In this document: positions 1 through 12,787 of the stretch, in pieces
How positions within the stretch are numbered: position 1 is the stretch's first letter
How the letters are laid out: each line of letters starts with the position of its first letter
NCBI GenBank assembly: GCA_025642075.2
Contig: JAODUO010000117.1
Location: 490,001-554,000, forward strand
Origin: Ridgeia piscesae
Lineage: Eukaryota > Annelida > Polychaeta > Sabellida > Siboglinidae
Reading direction: 5' to 3'
Length of the DNA stretch: 64,000 nucleotides
The notes under the pieces: model-generated
Told to the model about the DNA's origin: nothing
Database searches by the model: none
What the model saw: only the letters and a program-made list of their open reading frames with translations
Translations under genes and position numbers: made by a program

Positions 1-2516
1 TCATGGGAGATTTGAACGCCAAAATCGGATCAGACAACAGCGGGTACGAAGAAGTCATGGGCAGACAGGGACTTGGCAAAATGAATGAAAATGGCGAGAT
101 GTTGGCTGACTTTTGTGCATGTAACAACATGATCATCGGAGGCAGCGTGTTCCCGCATCGGAGGATTCATAAGGCAACCTGGGTATCACCAGACCACAGA
201 ACAGAAAATCAAATAGACCATATCTGCATAGGACGGAAGTTCAGAAGATCAATGCAGGATGTGAGAGTGCAGAGAGGGGCAGATGCAGCCTCAAACCACC
301 ATCTAGTGCTGGCCAGAATGAAGATGAAGATGAAGCTAAAGAAGAGAGAAGTCAAGAAGAGCACCAGAACGCAGTACAATATGGACTTCCTAAAGGACAG
401 GCTGACAACAGAGACCTTCCGACTTACAGTCAGAAACAAATATGAAACCCTACAAGATCTTCTTGACGAAGGAAACATGGACCTAGACACACAATGGCAA
501 CAGATCAAGGAGATGTGGACCAGCGAAGTTATGGGAAAGAAGAAATACCAACACAAAGACTGGATTTCTGCAGACACTCTCAACAAAGTGCAAGTGAGGA
601 AGGAAAAGAAAGGTGCAATTAACAACAGTCGAACGAGAGCAGCAAAAGCAACAGCACAGGAAGAGTACACAGAGGCAAACAGAGCAGTCAAGTGCAGCGT
701 AAAAACAGACAAGGCAAACTTCATTGAAGACCTAGCCAAGGAAGCAGAGGACGCATCAGCCCAAGGAAACATGAAACAACTGTATGATATAACAAGAAAA
801 TTAGCAGGAAAGTACAAGCGTACAGACAGACCTATCAAAGATAAGATAGGCAATGTACTTACCAGTGATGAAGACCAGTTGAAGAGATGGATGGAACATT
901 TTGAAGAACTGCTAAACCGGCCACCACCCCAGAATCCTCCAGACATCACGCCAGCTGAAGAAGTACTCCAGATAAACTGCGAAAGACCAAGTAAGGCAGA
1001 GATTGAGAAAGCCATTCATCACATGAAGAGAGGGAAAGCTTCAGGCCCAGACAAAATTCCTGCCGAGGCAATCAAGGCTGACATAGAGACCTCCACAGAG
1101 ATACTGCATGATCTATTGGGGAAGATATGGGAGCAAGAAGAAATACCAACTGAATGGAAAGAAAGGTACCTCGTGAAGCTCCCAAAGAAAGGAGATATGC
1201 AAGAATGTAATAACTACAGAGGGATAATGCTCCTATCAGTACCCGGAAAGGTCCTCAACAGAGTCATCTTGGACAGACTGAAGACAGGGGTGGATGCCAA
1301 GCTCAGAGACCACCAAGCTGGCATCCGCAAAGACAGATCATACACCGACCAAATAGCAACACTGCGAATCATTGTAGAACAATCCATGGAATGGGACTCA
1401 TCCCTGTACATAAACTTTGTAGACTACGAGAAGACATTTGATAGCCTCGACAGATATACACTGTGGAAGCTTCTACAGCACTACGGGATACCGAATAAAC
1501 TTACATCTCTGATAAGAAATAGTTACGAGGATATGGCATGCAGGGTCATTCATGCAGGACAACTTACAGACTCCTTCATGGTGAAGACAGGAGTGAGGCA
1601 AGGATGTCTTCTGTCACCATTCTTATTCCTGCTCGCCATAGACTGGATCATGAAAAAAACTACAAAATATAGAAGAAATGGGACCCAGTGGACACCTTGG
1701 AGCCAGTTGGAGGACCTGGAGTTTGCGGATGACCTCGCTCTCCTCTCACACAGCCATCAACAAATGCAGGAAACAACAGAGCTGCTAAACACAGTGTCAA
1801 CACAGCTAGGACTCAACATCAACAGAAGCAAGACAAGGATTATGAAAGCCAACACAAAGAACAACAACCCCATTACAATGAACGGAGAGCCACTGGAAGA
1901 GACAAACTCATTCACATACCTGGGCAGTACAATCAACAAACATGGAGGCACAGCAGAAGACGTCAAAGCAAGGATACAGAAAGCAAGAGTTGCATTCATC
2001 ATGTTGAGAAAAATTTGGAGAGCAAAACAAATCAAAACTAACACCAAACTGAGAATATTCAATTCAAATGTCAAGGCAGTTTTACTCTATGGATCGGAGA
2101 CATGGCGAAGTACACAGAAGACACTAAAAAGAATACAGACCTTCATCAACAAATGCCTGCGTAGAATCCTACACCTGAAGTGGACAGACAAGATATCCAA
2201 CACTACACTCTGGAAAATGACCAAGCAACTACCCATAGAAAATGAAATAAAGAAGAGAAAATGGAGGTGGATAGGACATACACTCAGGAAACCACCAAAC
2301 ACCATCACCCGTCAAGCCATCACATGGAACCCCCCAGGGAAGAGACGAAGAAGTAGGCCACGAAACACCTGGAAAAGAGACACGGAAAAAGAAACGAAGG
2401 AGATGGGATACACCAGGAGAGAAATGGAGAAGATGGCCACAGACAGAAAACGGTGGCGTTCCTTAGTCGATGGCCTATGCTCCCAGCGAGCAAACAGGCA
2501 TAAGTAAGTAAGTAAG
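1..2516 (+). mobile_element. RTE-like LINE, 3' part with intact ORF (endonuclease C-terminus and reverse transcriptase)
   Basis: The reading frame is open from the window edge to the stop at 2505-2507 (834 codons visible). The first residues (GDLNAKIG, then IDHI near residue 72 and SNHHLVLARM near residue 97) are the C-terminal half of an APE-type endonuclease; its N-terminus lies outside the window. The reverse transcriptase follows: GKASGPDKIPAEAIK near 343, FVDYEKTFDSLD (motif A) near 475, GVRQGCLLSPFLF (motif B), and FADDLALL (motif C) near 573. The C-terminus has the WRWIGHTLRK and RPRNTWKRD segments common in this LINE group. The stop lies inside a short (TAAG)n tail at 2501-2516 with almost no 3' UTR and no poly(A), as in RTE-type elements. 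No stop or frameshift is visible, so this copy looks young. The exact clade is not certain. Confidence 0.9.
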
Positions 2517-3355
2517 TTTGTCATTGCGTTAAATTGCCCCCATAAATTGCATTTTGTTGATACGTGTAGGCAGGTTGGCATGTAACGAAGCACAAATATG
2601 TTGTTACCGCTACAAAGCTTAATTATTTTTTGAGTAATCGGCATGAAACAAGGTACAACTTTAAAATAAAGTACTTTTAGTTGCGACGAAGTAGTAATCT
2701 AATATAAGAATACTTGTACTCCGTTATTTTTTCGTTTACTTCACGAAATAGTTTCGTTACAATATTGTCAGGTGTAGTCGCCATATCGCCATATTGAAAT
2801 ATATTAACAATATGCAATCACGACGGTTCTCCGGCCAGTTTGCAATCGTATACATACAAAGTAAATATTTAATCTTAGTGCTACTGATCGTGTAGAGTAA
2901 TGTAGTTATTTTAGTGTCGCATTTTTGTGCCTGCTGTAATGTTGAAATTAAAACGTTGAATTGTAATATACTTTTACTTTTACTTGTGCTTCAAATACCT
3001 TTAGAAGTTACTTTTTTATTCAAGATGTTTTCAATGTATTTTTAGATAAGTTGTTTTTAGGTGAGTTATTGGCATGTTCTGTTATCGAGAAGTACACCGA
3101 AATCAACACTCTGCGATGAAATGATTCGCACACCTATTTAATATACTCGTAACTGACATGTTCGTCACTGGAGCTGAAGACAACTAGCGTATACTCAGTT
3201 TCGATTAAGTTTCCGTCGTGTAATATGTGATAACTTTTCACCACGAGCACGTACATTGTTTCTGCTAGCCACCATGGATTGAATGTCCTCTTGCAGCTTA
3301 GACATTTTTATATTTATGGCTACCCCCAGGAGAGACACAGAGACAAAAAAGAAAA
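2517..3355. other. AT-rich non-coding stretch
   Basis: No coding region, RNA or repeat structure could be recognised here. It starts right after the LINE tail and ends at a microsatellite. Confidence 0.5.
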
Positions 3356-3480
3356 CTGTATATCTGTATATCTGTATATCTGTATATCTGTATATCTGTA
3401 TATCTGTATATCTGTATATCTGTATATCTGTATATCTGTATATCTGTATATCTGTATATCTGTATATCTGTATATCTGTA

Positions 3481-3521
<41 letters not shown>
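3356..3521. repeat. (CTGTATAT)n followed by (TA)n microsatellite
   Basis: About 16 copies of an 8-bp unit CTGTATAT run to about 3484, then roughly 18 TA dinucleotides. Reading frames through it are open in several frames only because of the repeat and are not genes. Confidence 0.95.
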
Positions 3522-3525
<4 letters not shown>

Positions 3526-3676
3526 CGCTTCAACGAACACGCATATAACGAATTCATGTATATAACGAACTCGTCAGCAACTCATAAAATATTTCGTCTT
3601 AAGCGTGTTGTACTGTATACAAGCTCTATGCGTTTGCCTTCGAGCTGGTACAGGATGAATGATTCCATGTCAAATA

Positions 3677-4143
3677 GGCGTCGGAACGGGGGGACTCCCC
3701 TCTAAACGCTAACATATCCAGCAATACCCACTCCCGTTTTTTTTTTGTAAAAACGACAGCAGCGCCGACATGCGAAAAACGGAAGCAATGAATAAAGAGG
3801 TAAAAGCAGGAATACACATCTAGTACTTCCGGGAAACAAAGACAATATACATAGGCGTCGGAAACGGGTATATTTATTGCAATTTGTGTCATAATGGGTT
3901 GAGGTGAAGTTAGGATCAGCCCCCGAAATTTAGGGAAGGGATAGGTGTGACCGTGCAAATCGTGGTTTTCTGAAATCGCAAGCGGTAGGGAATTTGAAGA
4001 TACAGAGGCGTGGCAGTGACGATGTTTCAAAAGGACCACCTAGCCGTCTTTCGGCATTGTGAATTGAGACAGTGCGATACCGTAGGCGGAGTGGCGCTGA
4101 TGCCCCGACTCAGTCCCCCCAAAATAAATTTCGTTCCGACGCC
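3677..4143. mobile_element. MITE-like non-autonomous element with 12-bp terminal inverted repeats
   Basis: GGCGTCGGAACG at 3677-3688 is matched by its exact reverse complement at 4132-4143, giving a 467-bp unit. A third, nearly identical copy of the motif (GGCGTCGGAAACGGG) lies inside at about 3854. The inside holds no convincing coding sequence; a minus-strand frame of 137 codons at 3626-4039 crosses the boundary and looks random. No clear target-site duplication was found, so the class of element is not known. Confidence 0.45.
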
Positions 4144-4950
4144 AGTGCTATTAGGTTTGTAAGGAAGGAGGCGTACCTCGACACATTAGCGCCCCGGGGA
4201 CTCTGCATTTAGTCAACGACGCTGTTATTGTTGTTGCGACCGTCTTCTGGCCGGCGCTATGATAATCAAATAGATGGTGGTGCAGACATCTCTACTGTAA
4301 GATCATTGATGACAATTTTGAGAGACACAATTCCGCTACGTCAGCAATCCAAAACCCATATTGCAAGAGAACAGGACACAACAATGTCGTTTAGCAATCA
4401 TAGCGCATATGGTTAAGACTAAACATAAATCAAACTGAACTGTTCAAAGTATTGCGTGATTGTGTTATAGAAATGTGTTTTAGAAAAAGAATCGCTACAA
4501 AATACTGTGAAACCAAACTTCACGCAGTCATTACAGTGAATGAACTGTGTAAATTCGTTGTCACATTGAGTACTATCAATGACAGGAACATATCTCATAA
4601 TTGTGTAAACGTTAGCAGCAGCAGTATACTAATCTTTTCTAAAAGTCAATTGACATACATTTAAGAAAAGTGGCTACACACAAAAATAAACTACCCTTTT
4701 GTCTATTAACAACAATGTGTTTTGCTTTGGTTGGCAATCTTGTTAAGTGGTAACCGAAAGTAACTGCATGGGTTTATGCAGAGAATACTAACCAGATGCA
4801 GCTGCAATCACATTTGTTGCGTCAGTGGTTTAGAAAAGTATTTATTAAATAAATGTAGGATTTTATTGATCGCGGCATCGCGCAAGATATATTAAGTGCA
4901 GTGTTGTACATTGGGAATGTTCTAAACACGTGCACATTGTCAAAGCAAGA
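4144..4950. other. Unrecognised non-coding DNA
   Basis: Nothing recognisable as a gene. The words GGCAATCTTGTTAAG at about 4734 also occur in the 3' tail of the LINE relic that ends near 8008, so a small remnant of the same LINE tail may be present. Confidence 0.35.
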
Positions 4951-4954
4951 AATG

Positions 4955-5215
4955 TCAAATGCAACAAACAAAGTGGAAGATTGCCCAGATCACGTTGCTA
5001 TTCGAAATCTCAAGCGGCCAAGTAAACAACTTCAGCCTTAACCTGACAACACCGACCAGAAGACCTAGACGTGAACACATTGTATATATCATCCTCCAGA
5101 ACAGACTACAGAAAATGCACATTCTTCCCAGTGGTGCCTCCAACAGACTGGAACGGCCTTCCAGAGACTGTACTATTGGTTTCAAGCATCAAGTACTTCA
5201 GAGCTACGGTATCTG
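4955..5215 (+). pseudogene. LINE reverse transcriptase C-terminus, frameshifted relic
   Basis: The frame from 4959 reads AQITLLFEISSGQVN and TRRPRREH, the region after the RT domain in Jockey/CR1-like LINEs. Near 5120 the homology moves to another frame, which reads FFPVVPPTDWNGLPETV, the typical C-terminal 'FFPRTIxDWNxLP' segment. At least one frameshift therefore separates the halves. Only about 85 codons of the element's end remain. Sequence from 5220 to 5680 is unassigned; open frames of 71-96 codons there have no recognisable similarity. Confidence 0.6.
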
Positions 5216-5681
5216 CCCATATACATTCCCATTAAACAAACCAGCAACGCCCCTGTCCCTCCACTGCCCGTAGACAATGCATATGCTCTCAGAAACTCAT
5301 CTACATTGTACCCAGCTGCAAATACAATTCATCGATACGTGCATCCTGAACGCAACAACCTCCTTTCAATGTATGGAAGGTGGTTGCTATCCGGGAAGAA
5401 CACTATTGGACAGACACAAATCACATCATCCATTCTTTCTGCAAACTACACACAGAATGTTTTTCACTACTCTGAAGTTGGAGAGTGTGCATACAACATG
5501 TGTTTATACAAGATGGCATGACTCTATGGATAATCCGATTATTCTGTGGATAAGACCGATATATTGACTTCGGGAAACGTTGCAACTCTAGATGGTCATG
5601 TGCACAGGTACGTCGGAAAGACTGAAATCGCTACAACACATCTAAGGCCGTTGACCCGCTGGTTACATCTGGTTTATTAAC

Positions 5682-8008
5682 ATGGAAACAAACAAAATGT
5701 TGAGCTCACAGAAGGAATGTGTTGATAGTGTCAAGATATGTGAGCCACTGAGATGTAGTGATCACAACCAGATATATTTTATCATCAAAGTAAAGGGAGA
5801 ACGAAATAAAGAAAAAAATAAGGTACAGGAAAACTTTCACAAAGGAAGATATAAGGACATGAGGGAATATTTAGCAAATATAGAATGGAATAACACGCTG
5901 AAGAATAAGACAGCAACAGAATGCTGGAATATCTTAAAGAGTGAAATTGACTGCGTCATTGACAAATTTGTCCCCTTGAAAAAACAGGGGAAACGGTCAA
6001 AGAAGAAACACTTATCGAAGGAAGCCATTAAAAAAATCAAGTAAAAGCAAATGATGTGGAAGACATATAGACATATTGGAAGTGAAGAAGACTATAGCAT
6101 TTATAAAGAAGCACTTAATCAAGCTACAGCTGAAATTAGAAATTCAAAGAGACGCTACGAACAAAAAATAACTTTTAATATAAAACGTGACAACAAGAGT
6201 TTTGATGCGTATGTTCGAAGTAAACAGAAAGTTCAGGATAAGGTCGGTCCTCTAGAAGGTAGTGATGGAAACATAATAACAGAGCGATTCTTCATGGCAG
6301 AAAACCTAAATGAATACTTTAGTTCGGTTTTTACCAGGGAAGACATTAGTATATTACCAGTACTTGAGACTAAGTTCGAAGGGAGAGAGTCTTACTATTT
6401 AGGACAACTCATTATAACCCCAAAAATAGTAGCTATGAAAATAAGAGATATGAACGATAATAAATCACCTGGCGTGGATGGGATTCCTCCCAAATTATGA
6501 TTGGAAATTGTAGAACAAATCAGCATACCGCTTGCAACAGTGTTCAATTTGTCATTAGAGAAGGGAATAGTTCCGTTAGAATGGAAAGAAGCAATCATTA
6601 TACCATTATTTAAAAAAGGTTTGAGAAACAAGTCAGAGAACTATAGACCAGTGAGTTTAACATCGGTGATTTGCAAACTATTAGAAAGACTAATTAAAGA
6701 TCACTTGGTTGATTTTCTTGTTAAAATAAATTGATAAACCCATCTAAACATGGGTTTTTAAAAGCGAGGTCATGCTTAACAAATATGTTATGTTTTTTTG
6801 GAATATGTCACAAAGTGGGTAGATGAGGGATCACCAGTAGATATAATCTACTTAGATTTAAACAAAATCCTTTGACAAAGTGCCACACCAAAGATTACTA
6901 CTTAAACTAAAGGCCCATGGCATAGGAAATGGTACGATTAACTGGATAGAAAAATGGCTTATTGATAGAGAATAGTAGTTGATGGGGAGGTTTCAAACTG
7001 GAAATCGGTTTTGAGTGGAGTACCGCAGGGATCAGTATTGGGACCTATTTTATTCTTAATATATATAAATGTTTTGGATGATGACACAACAAGCAAGGTG
7101 TTGTAGTTTGCGGACGACACAAAAGTGTTTAGGAAAATTAAAAGTGATGCAGATAGATAGCAGTTACAAGATGATATTAATAAGTTGACAGAATGGTCTG
7201 AGAAGTGGCAAATGCTGTTTAATTTTGGAAAGTGTAAGTGCCTCCACACAGGACATGGGAATGAAGATGCACAATATACAGTGGGTGGTACTGTACTAAA
7301 TACTACCTTAAAGGAAAAGGATTTAGGGTTAATAATTAGTGCTGATATGAGGGTATCAGAGCAGTGTGGAATTGCAGCAGCGAAGGGAAACCAAATTCTT
7401 GGATTAATTAGGCGAAATATAGTGTACAAAGAAAAAGAACTAACAATACCGCTGTATAAAACAATAGTTATGCCTCATTTAGAATATTGTATACAAGCAT
7501 GGCGGCCATATTGCAATATTGATATGCTAGGAAGAGTACAAAAGATAGCAACCAAAATGATACAAAAATTCAGGAATATTAGTTATAAAATGCGTCTAAA
7601 TGAATGTGGTTTAACAACACTAGAAACCAGAAGATTGAGAGGAGATCAGATTGAAATGATAAAAATATTGAATGGGTATGAAACTATGGACAGAAATATT
7701 TTGTTCACGGTCAAGGAAGAGAGAAGGACTAGAGGACATGGAGTTACATTAGCAAAGAAGCAGTGTATACTAGATATTAGATTTTTTTTCTCACAAAGAA
7801 CAATTAAACGAATGGAACAGATTATCAGCTGATTGTGTAGGTGCTAGTAGTGTTAATATATTTAAAAATAAAATCGACATATACCTAAGACAGGCGGGGT
7901 ATACTTAGATAGACTCTCGATAAGCCAAATGACTTTCTAGTCCACCTGCCATCTAGCGTCGAATCTATATGTGGCAATCTTGTTAAATCTTGTTAACTCT
8001 TGTTAAAA
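5682..8008 (+). pseudogene. CR1-like LINE, broken copy
   Basis: The element starts inside the endonuclease end (CSDHNQIYFIIK near 5750). It runs through RT segments SPGVDGIPPKL (6460-6500), IIPLFKKG and ENYRPVSLTSVICKLLERL (6590-6700), [15 protein letters not shown] (7015-7065) and FADDTKVFRK (7108-7137), to the C-terminal PHLEYCIQAWRPY (7470-7510). Stops interrupt it at about 6043, 6498 and 6732, and one directly precedes FADD. Frameshifts separate 6740-7180 from its neighbours. An extra base near 7808 breaks the last part (NRLSADCVGASSVNIFK), whose frame ends at 7906-7908. The 3' tail repeats (C)TTGTTAA(AT) three times near 7978-8005. It cannot make a functional enzyme. Confidence 0.9.
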
Positions 8009-8950
8009 TGAAGCTTTATGGCAAACCAATCTTCTATGATTCTCCAGAAATGTAGTCCACGACAGATCTTTGAAAGAACTGATGACAAACTAGAAACGTC
8101 GCTTGCTGCTGGCTGTTTCATTAGAATGTTCTACTTTGAAACCGTAGAAATCATATCATTATTATAAATCATATCAAGTATACAGCATTGATGTTACAAT
8201 TATAGATTGTTGCAGCAAATGGTTAGTTTACATTAACTTTTCGGGATGTGTAACACAAAAACGTTGCCTTCGCTTCCGTTTAAAACTTGATAAAATAACT
8301 AAATATGACATCGAACATTCCTATCCAGTTGTCAATCAGTCAGTATAAGGAAGTACGTTTGACGCAAAAGAGCACACATTTCCGATGTGAAGAATCGTTG
8401 GTCACCGTTCTTTCAGAAGTTGACATTTACGTATTTTCTGATAGCACGGATCGCATTGACATCAATGTGATAGCTTACCTATTCTGTGAAGCAAACATTT
8501 TACTAATTAAATATTTTAAGATAATCTGATGAAGAGCATGGCGTTAAAGTAAAGTAATTAAGCCAATGCAGTCATTTTCAATAGCAGCATAGGAGACTGG
8601 TTCCGTACAACAGTTGCAGTTTAATAAGGATGCCTACTATCACCCACCCTCTTCAATATCGTACATGCAGAGTCCTAGCTAAGCTTTCCACAAATTAGTG
8701 CGAACAGTATCGACTGATACTGTTCTATCTAAAACAGTTGAAGAAGATCAACAATTGAAGAAGACCGATACAGTGTGGAGAGAAGCAACGAAAAAGAACA
8801 GGGCACGATGGAAAAGTTTCGTATCGACCCTGCGCTCCAACCAGAGCAAAGAGGATTAAATAGGTTAGTATCGACGAATGACGTGAAAACTTGCCGAAAA
8901 AATGCGCTGTCGGCTCACATTTCTCCGGGGAAGAGCAGATTTTAATCTAG
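8009..8950. other. Unrecognised DNA downstream of TSSK
   Basis: Lies 3' of the minus-strand TSSK stop codon, so part of it may be that gene's 3' UTR. No poly(A) signal could be assigned. A frame of 74 codons at 8305-8529 (plus) has no recognisable content. Confidence 0.35.
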
Positions 8951-9234
8951 TTAGGATGTTGACTGCCGGCTGCGGTTTGACGTGGGTTTCCATAGAACCG
9001 TACCGGGAGGCGGGAAGCGTTTAAACCACCCGTCGCTCTGTATCTGCGAAACCGACAGCCGTAGCTCTAGCCGCGAGAGGAGTTTCTTGATGAATATTCT
9101 GCAATCCCTCGACACCTTGTCCGTCTCCGGGAAAATAGGACCCTCCGTCACCTGCTTCAGCAACTTCCGATGGTTTGAATCGTCGAACGGTAGCCGACCG
9201 AAAACCTGAAATTCGAATTTCAAAGTTTAATGCA

Positions 9235-9323
<89 letters not shown>

Positions 9324-12300
9324 CCTATGTTCACTTATACCAGAGCAAATCCATTCGAGCTGGGGCTCTTAAATACACAACGCCCTCACACGGATGATAT
9401 AAAAACATAAAACAGATACCGTACTAAACGACGAGACGTCCGAGATTGAACGAGATCTGTTTGCTGGTTTGGTTCCACGGGGGAAGTGCCCCAGCTCATA
9501 TCAAATAACTCTGCTTATACATACCTGCTAACGTGTCGCCATTTGGCAAAATTATGGACTATAATATTATTGTCGACTATTTTGTTTTAATAAGGTATAC
9601 ATATGACAGGAGTTTCTAGCTGTTACACATTACATATAAGCATGTAGGGTCATAATTTGTTATAAAACTACATCAAGTTACACACTAACACTATCGGCAG
9701 CTATATATTTAATTGTTCATTATTGCATTGTTGTCAACATAACAATTATGTAATATTTGTAGTGGGGATATGTTGCGGGTATTGACTGGTCAAGTTACCA
9801 AGACGTTGGCTTGCTTTCGTATGGTATCATTACATATTTGTAAATACAACAATATTTTAATCATCAAAACGTACGGCAGTTGATGTACACGTGCAAACTG
9901 TGACATTGGAAAGTCACTGATTGTATCTAATTTAATAATGTCTGTAGACAGCGTCCAAAGTAGGCCGTTTTTTCTCCTTATGAAAGCCATGTTATGTCGT
10001 GCCATGGCATCTAAGTAAATAATGCTACATAATTGTTCCTGTTTTGTTGAAAAACGTGTTTGCTTAGTAAAATGCATAGTAAATGTTGTCCATTCGTATT
10101 ACTATATCCCGAAATGAATTTCTTAAAGGAATGTACTACTAGTTGTAATAAGCGACAGAGAAATTCTTATCAAAAATACGTCAGATAAAGTGCATGGAAA
10201 TGATTGAACTGTCTATGATGAATAGAGGTAGTTAAAATGGACTCCGTGCTGCATGCGAGGGTGAATATACAGTTAGCAACACGGTAAGACAATAGAAAGC
10301 GAACCCATTTCGTTCACGCGAACGGTTACAATTGAACAGAGTGAATGAAGACAAGTCAGCAGAGCAGGTTCAGACAAACAAAGTGGGTTGATCCTTTTAT
10401 TTCGCCAGAGGTTTTATAATAATAATAATAACTTTATTCATACATTAAAATTCGGAGTAGTCAAAACTGTTTACAATATTCGATCAAATTAGTGTATAAG
10501 ATGTAACTAACGATATAACAATAATCGTACAAATAAAATATATAAATACATACATATATGTTGTGCACAATTGAACTAGAGGAACTAAGAGTGAATTAAA
10601 GGTGATAATGATGTAAATTATATTATGTATCAATGTGGTAAAATATTAGTATAGACCTATACACATAAGTGTATTGTTATGCATTAGTGAATTAATAAAT
10701 AGTTTGTGACTACAATAATATATTATTAGTTTCAATTAAAATTTCACGTAATAAATGCACGATTGGTACGACGACTAAAGTATGACATTGTACACACAAT
10801 TCTCTTACCATGACGTAAAGAACCACTCCCATGCTCCAGATGTCGGCCATCTGAGGCACGTAAGGCGTTCCCGTGAGGATCTCCGGTGACGCGTACGCGT
10901 AGCTGCCACAGTACGTCTGACTGAGCGGATAGGTCCCGCGTGTCGGCTTCATGCCACCTCGGGCGAAGCCGAAGTCGGTCACTTTGAGCACGTTGAACTG
11001 GTCCAGCAAGAGATTCTCGCACTTGAGGTCCCGGTGCACGACGCCACGACTGTGGCAGTATTCTATTGCGGACACTAGCTGCGTAAACCAGACGCCCGCC
11101 TGGTGTTCGTCTATCTTTCCCAGGTCGCGTATCCTCGAGAGAAGGTCGCCCTTCGACGCGTGCTCCATGATGATGTAGACTCGCTGCGTCGTCTCGATGC
11201 ACTGCAAAGGGATGGGTGTAGTGGAGGAAGTAAAGCTAAGTAAGTTAGCCTAACTTAGAGTAAAGTAAGGGAATGTATAATTAGTGGAATTAAGAGGAAT
11301 TAAGGGGAATTATGGGAATGGAAAGGAATGGAATGGAATGGAATGGAATGGAATGTAATGGAATGTAATGGAATGGAATGGAATGGAATGGAATGGAATG
11401 GAATGGAATGGAATGGAATGGAATGGAATGGAATGGAATGGAATGGAATGGAATGGAAGGAAAGGAAAGGAAAGGATAGGAAAGTGACGTGACGTGACGT
11501 GACGTGACGTGACGTGACGTGACGTGACGTGCGTGGCGTGGCGTGGCGTGGCGTGACGTGACGTGACGTGACGTGACGTGACGTGACGTGACGTGACGTG
11601 ACGTGACGTGACGTGGCGTGACGTGGCGTGGCGTGACGTGACGTGACGTGTATAAGTGAACCAAAGCAGGGCAGGGCAGGGCAGGGCAGGGCAGGGCAGG
11701 GCAGGGCAGGGCAGGGCAGGGCAGGGCAGGGCAGGGCAGGGCAGGGCAGGGCAGGGCAGGGCAGGGCAGGGCAGGGCAGGGCAGGGCAAGGCAAGGGCAG
11801 GGCAGGGCAGGGCAAGGCAAGGCAAGGCAAGGCAAGGCAAGGCAAGGCAAGGCAAGGCAAGGCAAGGCAAGGCAAGGCAAGGCAAGGCAAGGCAAGGCAA
11901 GGCAAGGCAAGGCAAGGCAAGGCAAAGAAATGTTCTTATATAATGCAATAAGTATTCTTTTCCTTCGGACTGCTCAACGCGTATTACATATTACTCCCTG
12001 GCAGACCTGTTCAGTCGAACATCATATCGACCGCTCTGAGAAACATTCAGCCATTCAATCTATGTAGTTTACATACCATATGCATTTGGTTTGATAATAC
12101 CAAATAAAAGTGGTCAGAATACGAGACCGTAGTCGTTATACTAAATTGTCTGCCAAAGTTAGAATCGCTAGGCCTTCAGTCTACAGAGTGTTTGTCACGA
12201 GAGAGCAAAGAAAGTCTAAAACAGCGATAAAGAAACAAGAGCATGATCATATCGCGATTCTCGTGAACATTATTAATTGAAAATATGTACATATGTACGC

Positions 12301-12720
12301 GTGTATGTATGCCGCAGTCGCGTTGCACCTGGTCTCACCTGGAGGAAGAGCACGAGGAACGGGTGTTTGAGTGTCTTCACTACGTCGATCTCACGCGGCA
12401 GGAACTTGCGCAAGTAGTCTGGCGGGGCTCGTCGCTTCGAGATGATCTTTATCGCCACGACAGAGTGGTGGGTCTCCGAGTAGGCTTCCTGCAGGCACCA
12501 CGTCGACACGTCAACACGTCAATACTTAGCGAGACACAACAACATTCTACCTGGTTTAACACTGCTAACATCTATAGCAGTGATTCCTAGCTGGCATGTC
12601 AGAAAGATGTATAAGACTTACATAAACACTGCTCCATACATATATTATCCTCTGTTAGAATTAACTTTAGGCTACATTGTTTCGTCGAAAGACATCAGCC
12701 GAGTAGCGTTAGTGAATTAT

Positions 12721-12787
<67 letters not shown>

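Noticed and set aside
209..1015. 268-codon minus-strand frame
   Set aside because: It is the antisense shadow of the LINE ORF.
3626..4039. 137-codon minus-strand frame
   Set aside because: It crosses a MITE-like border and looks random.
11290..11951. Overlapping 95-212 codon frames on both strands in the pentamer array
   Set aside because: They exist because the 5-bp units contain no stop in these frames; composition is pure repeat and they lie in a TSSK intron.
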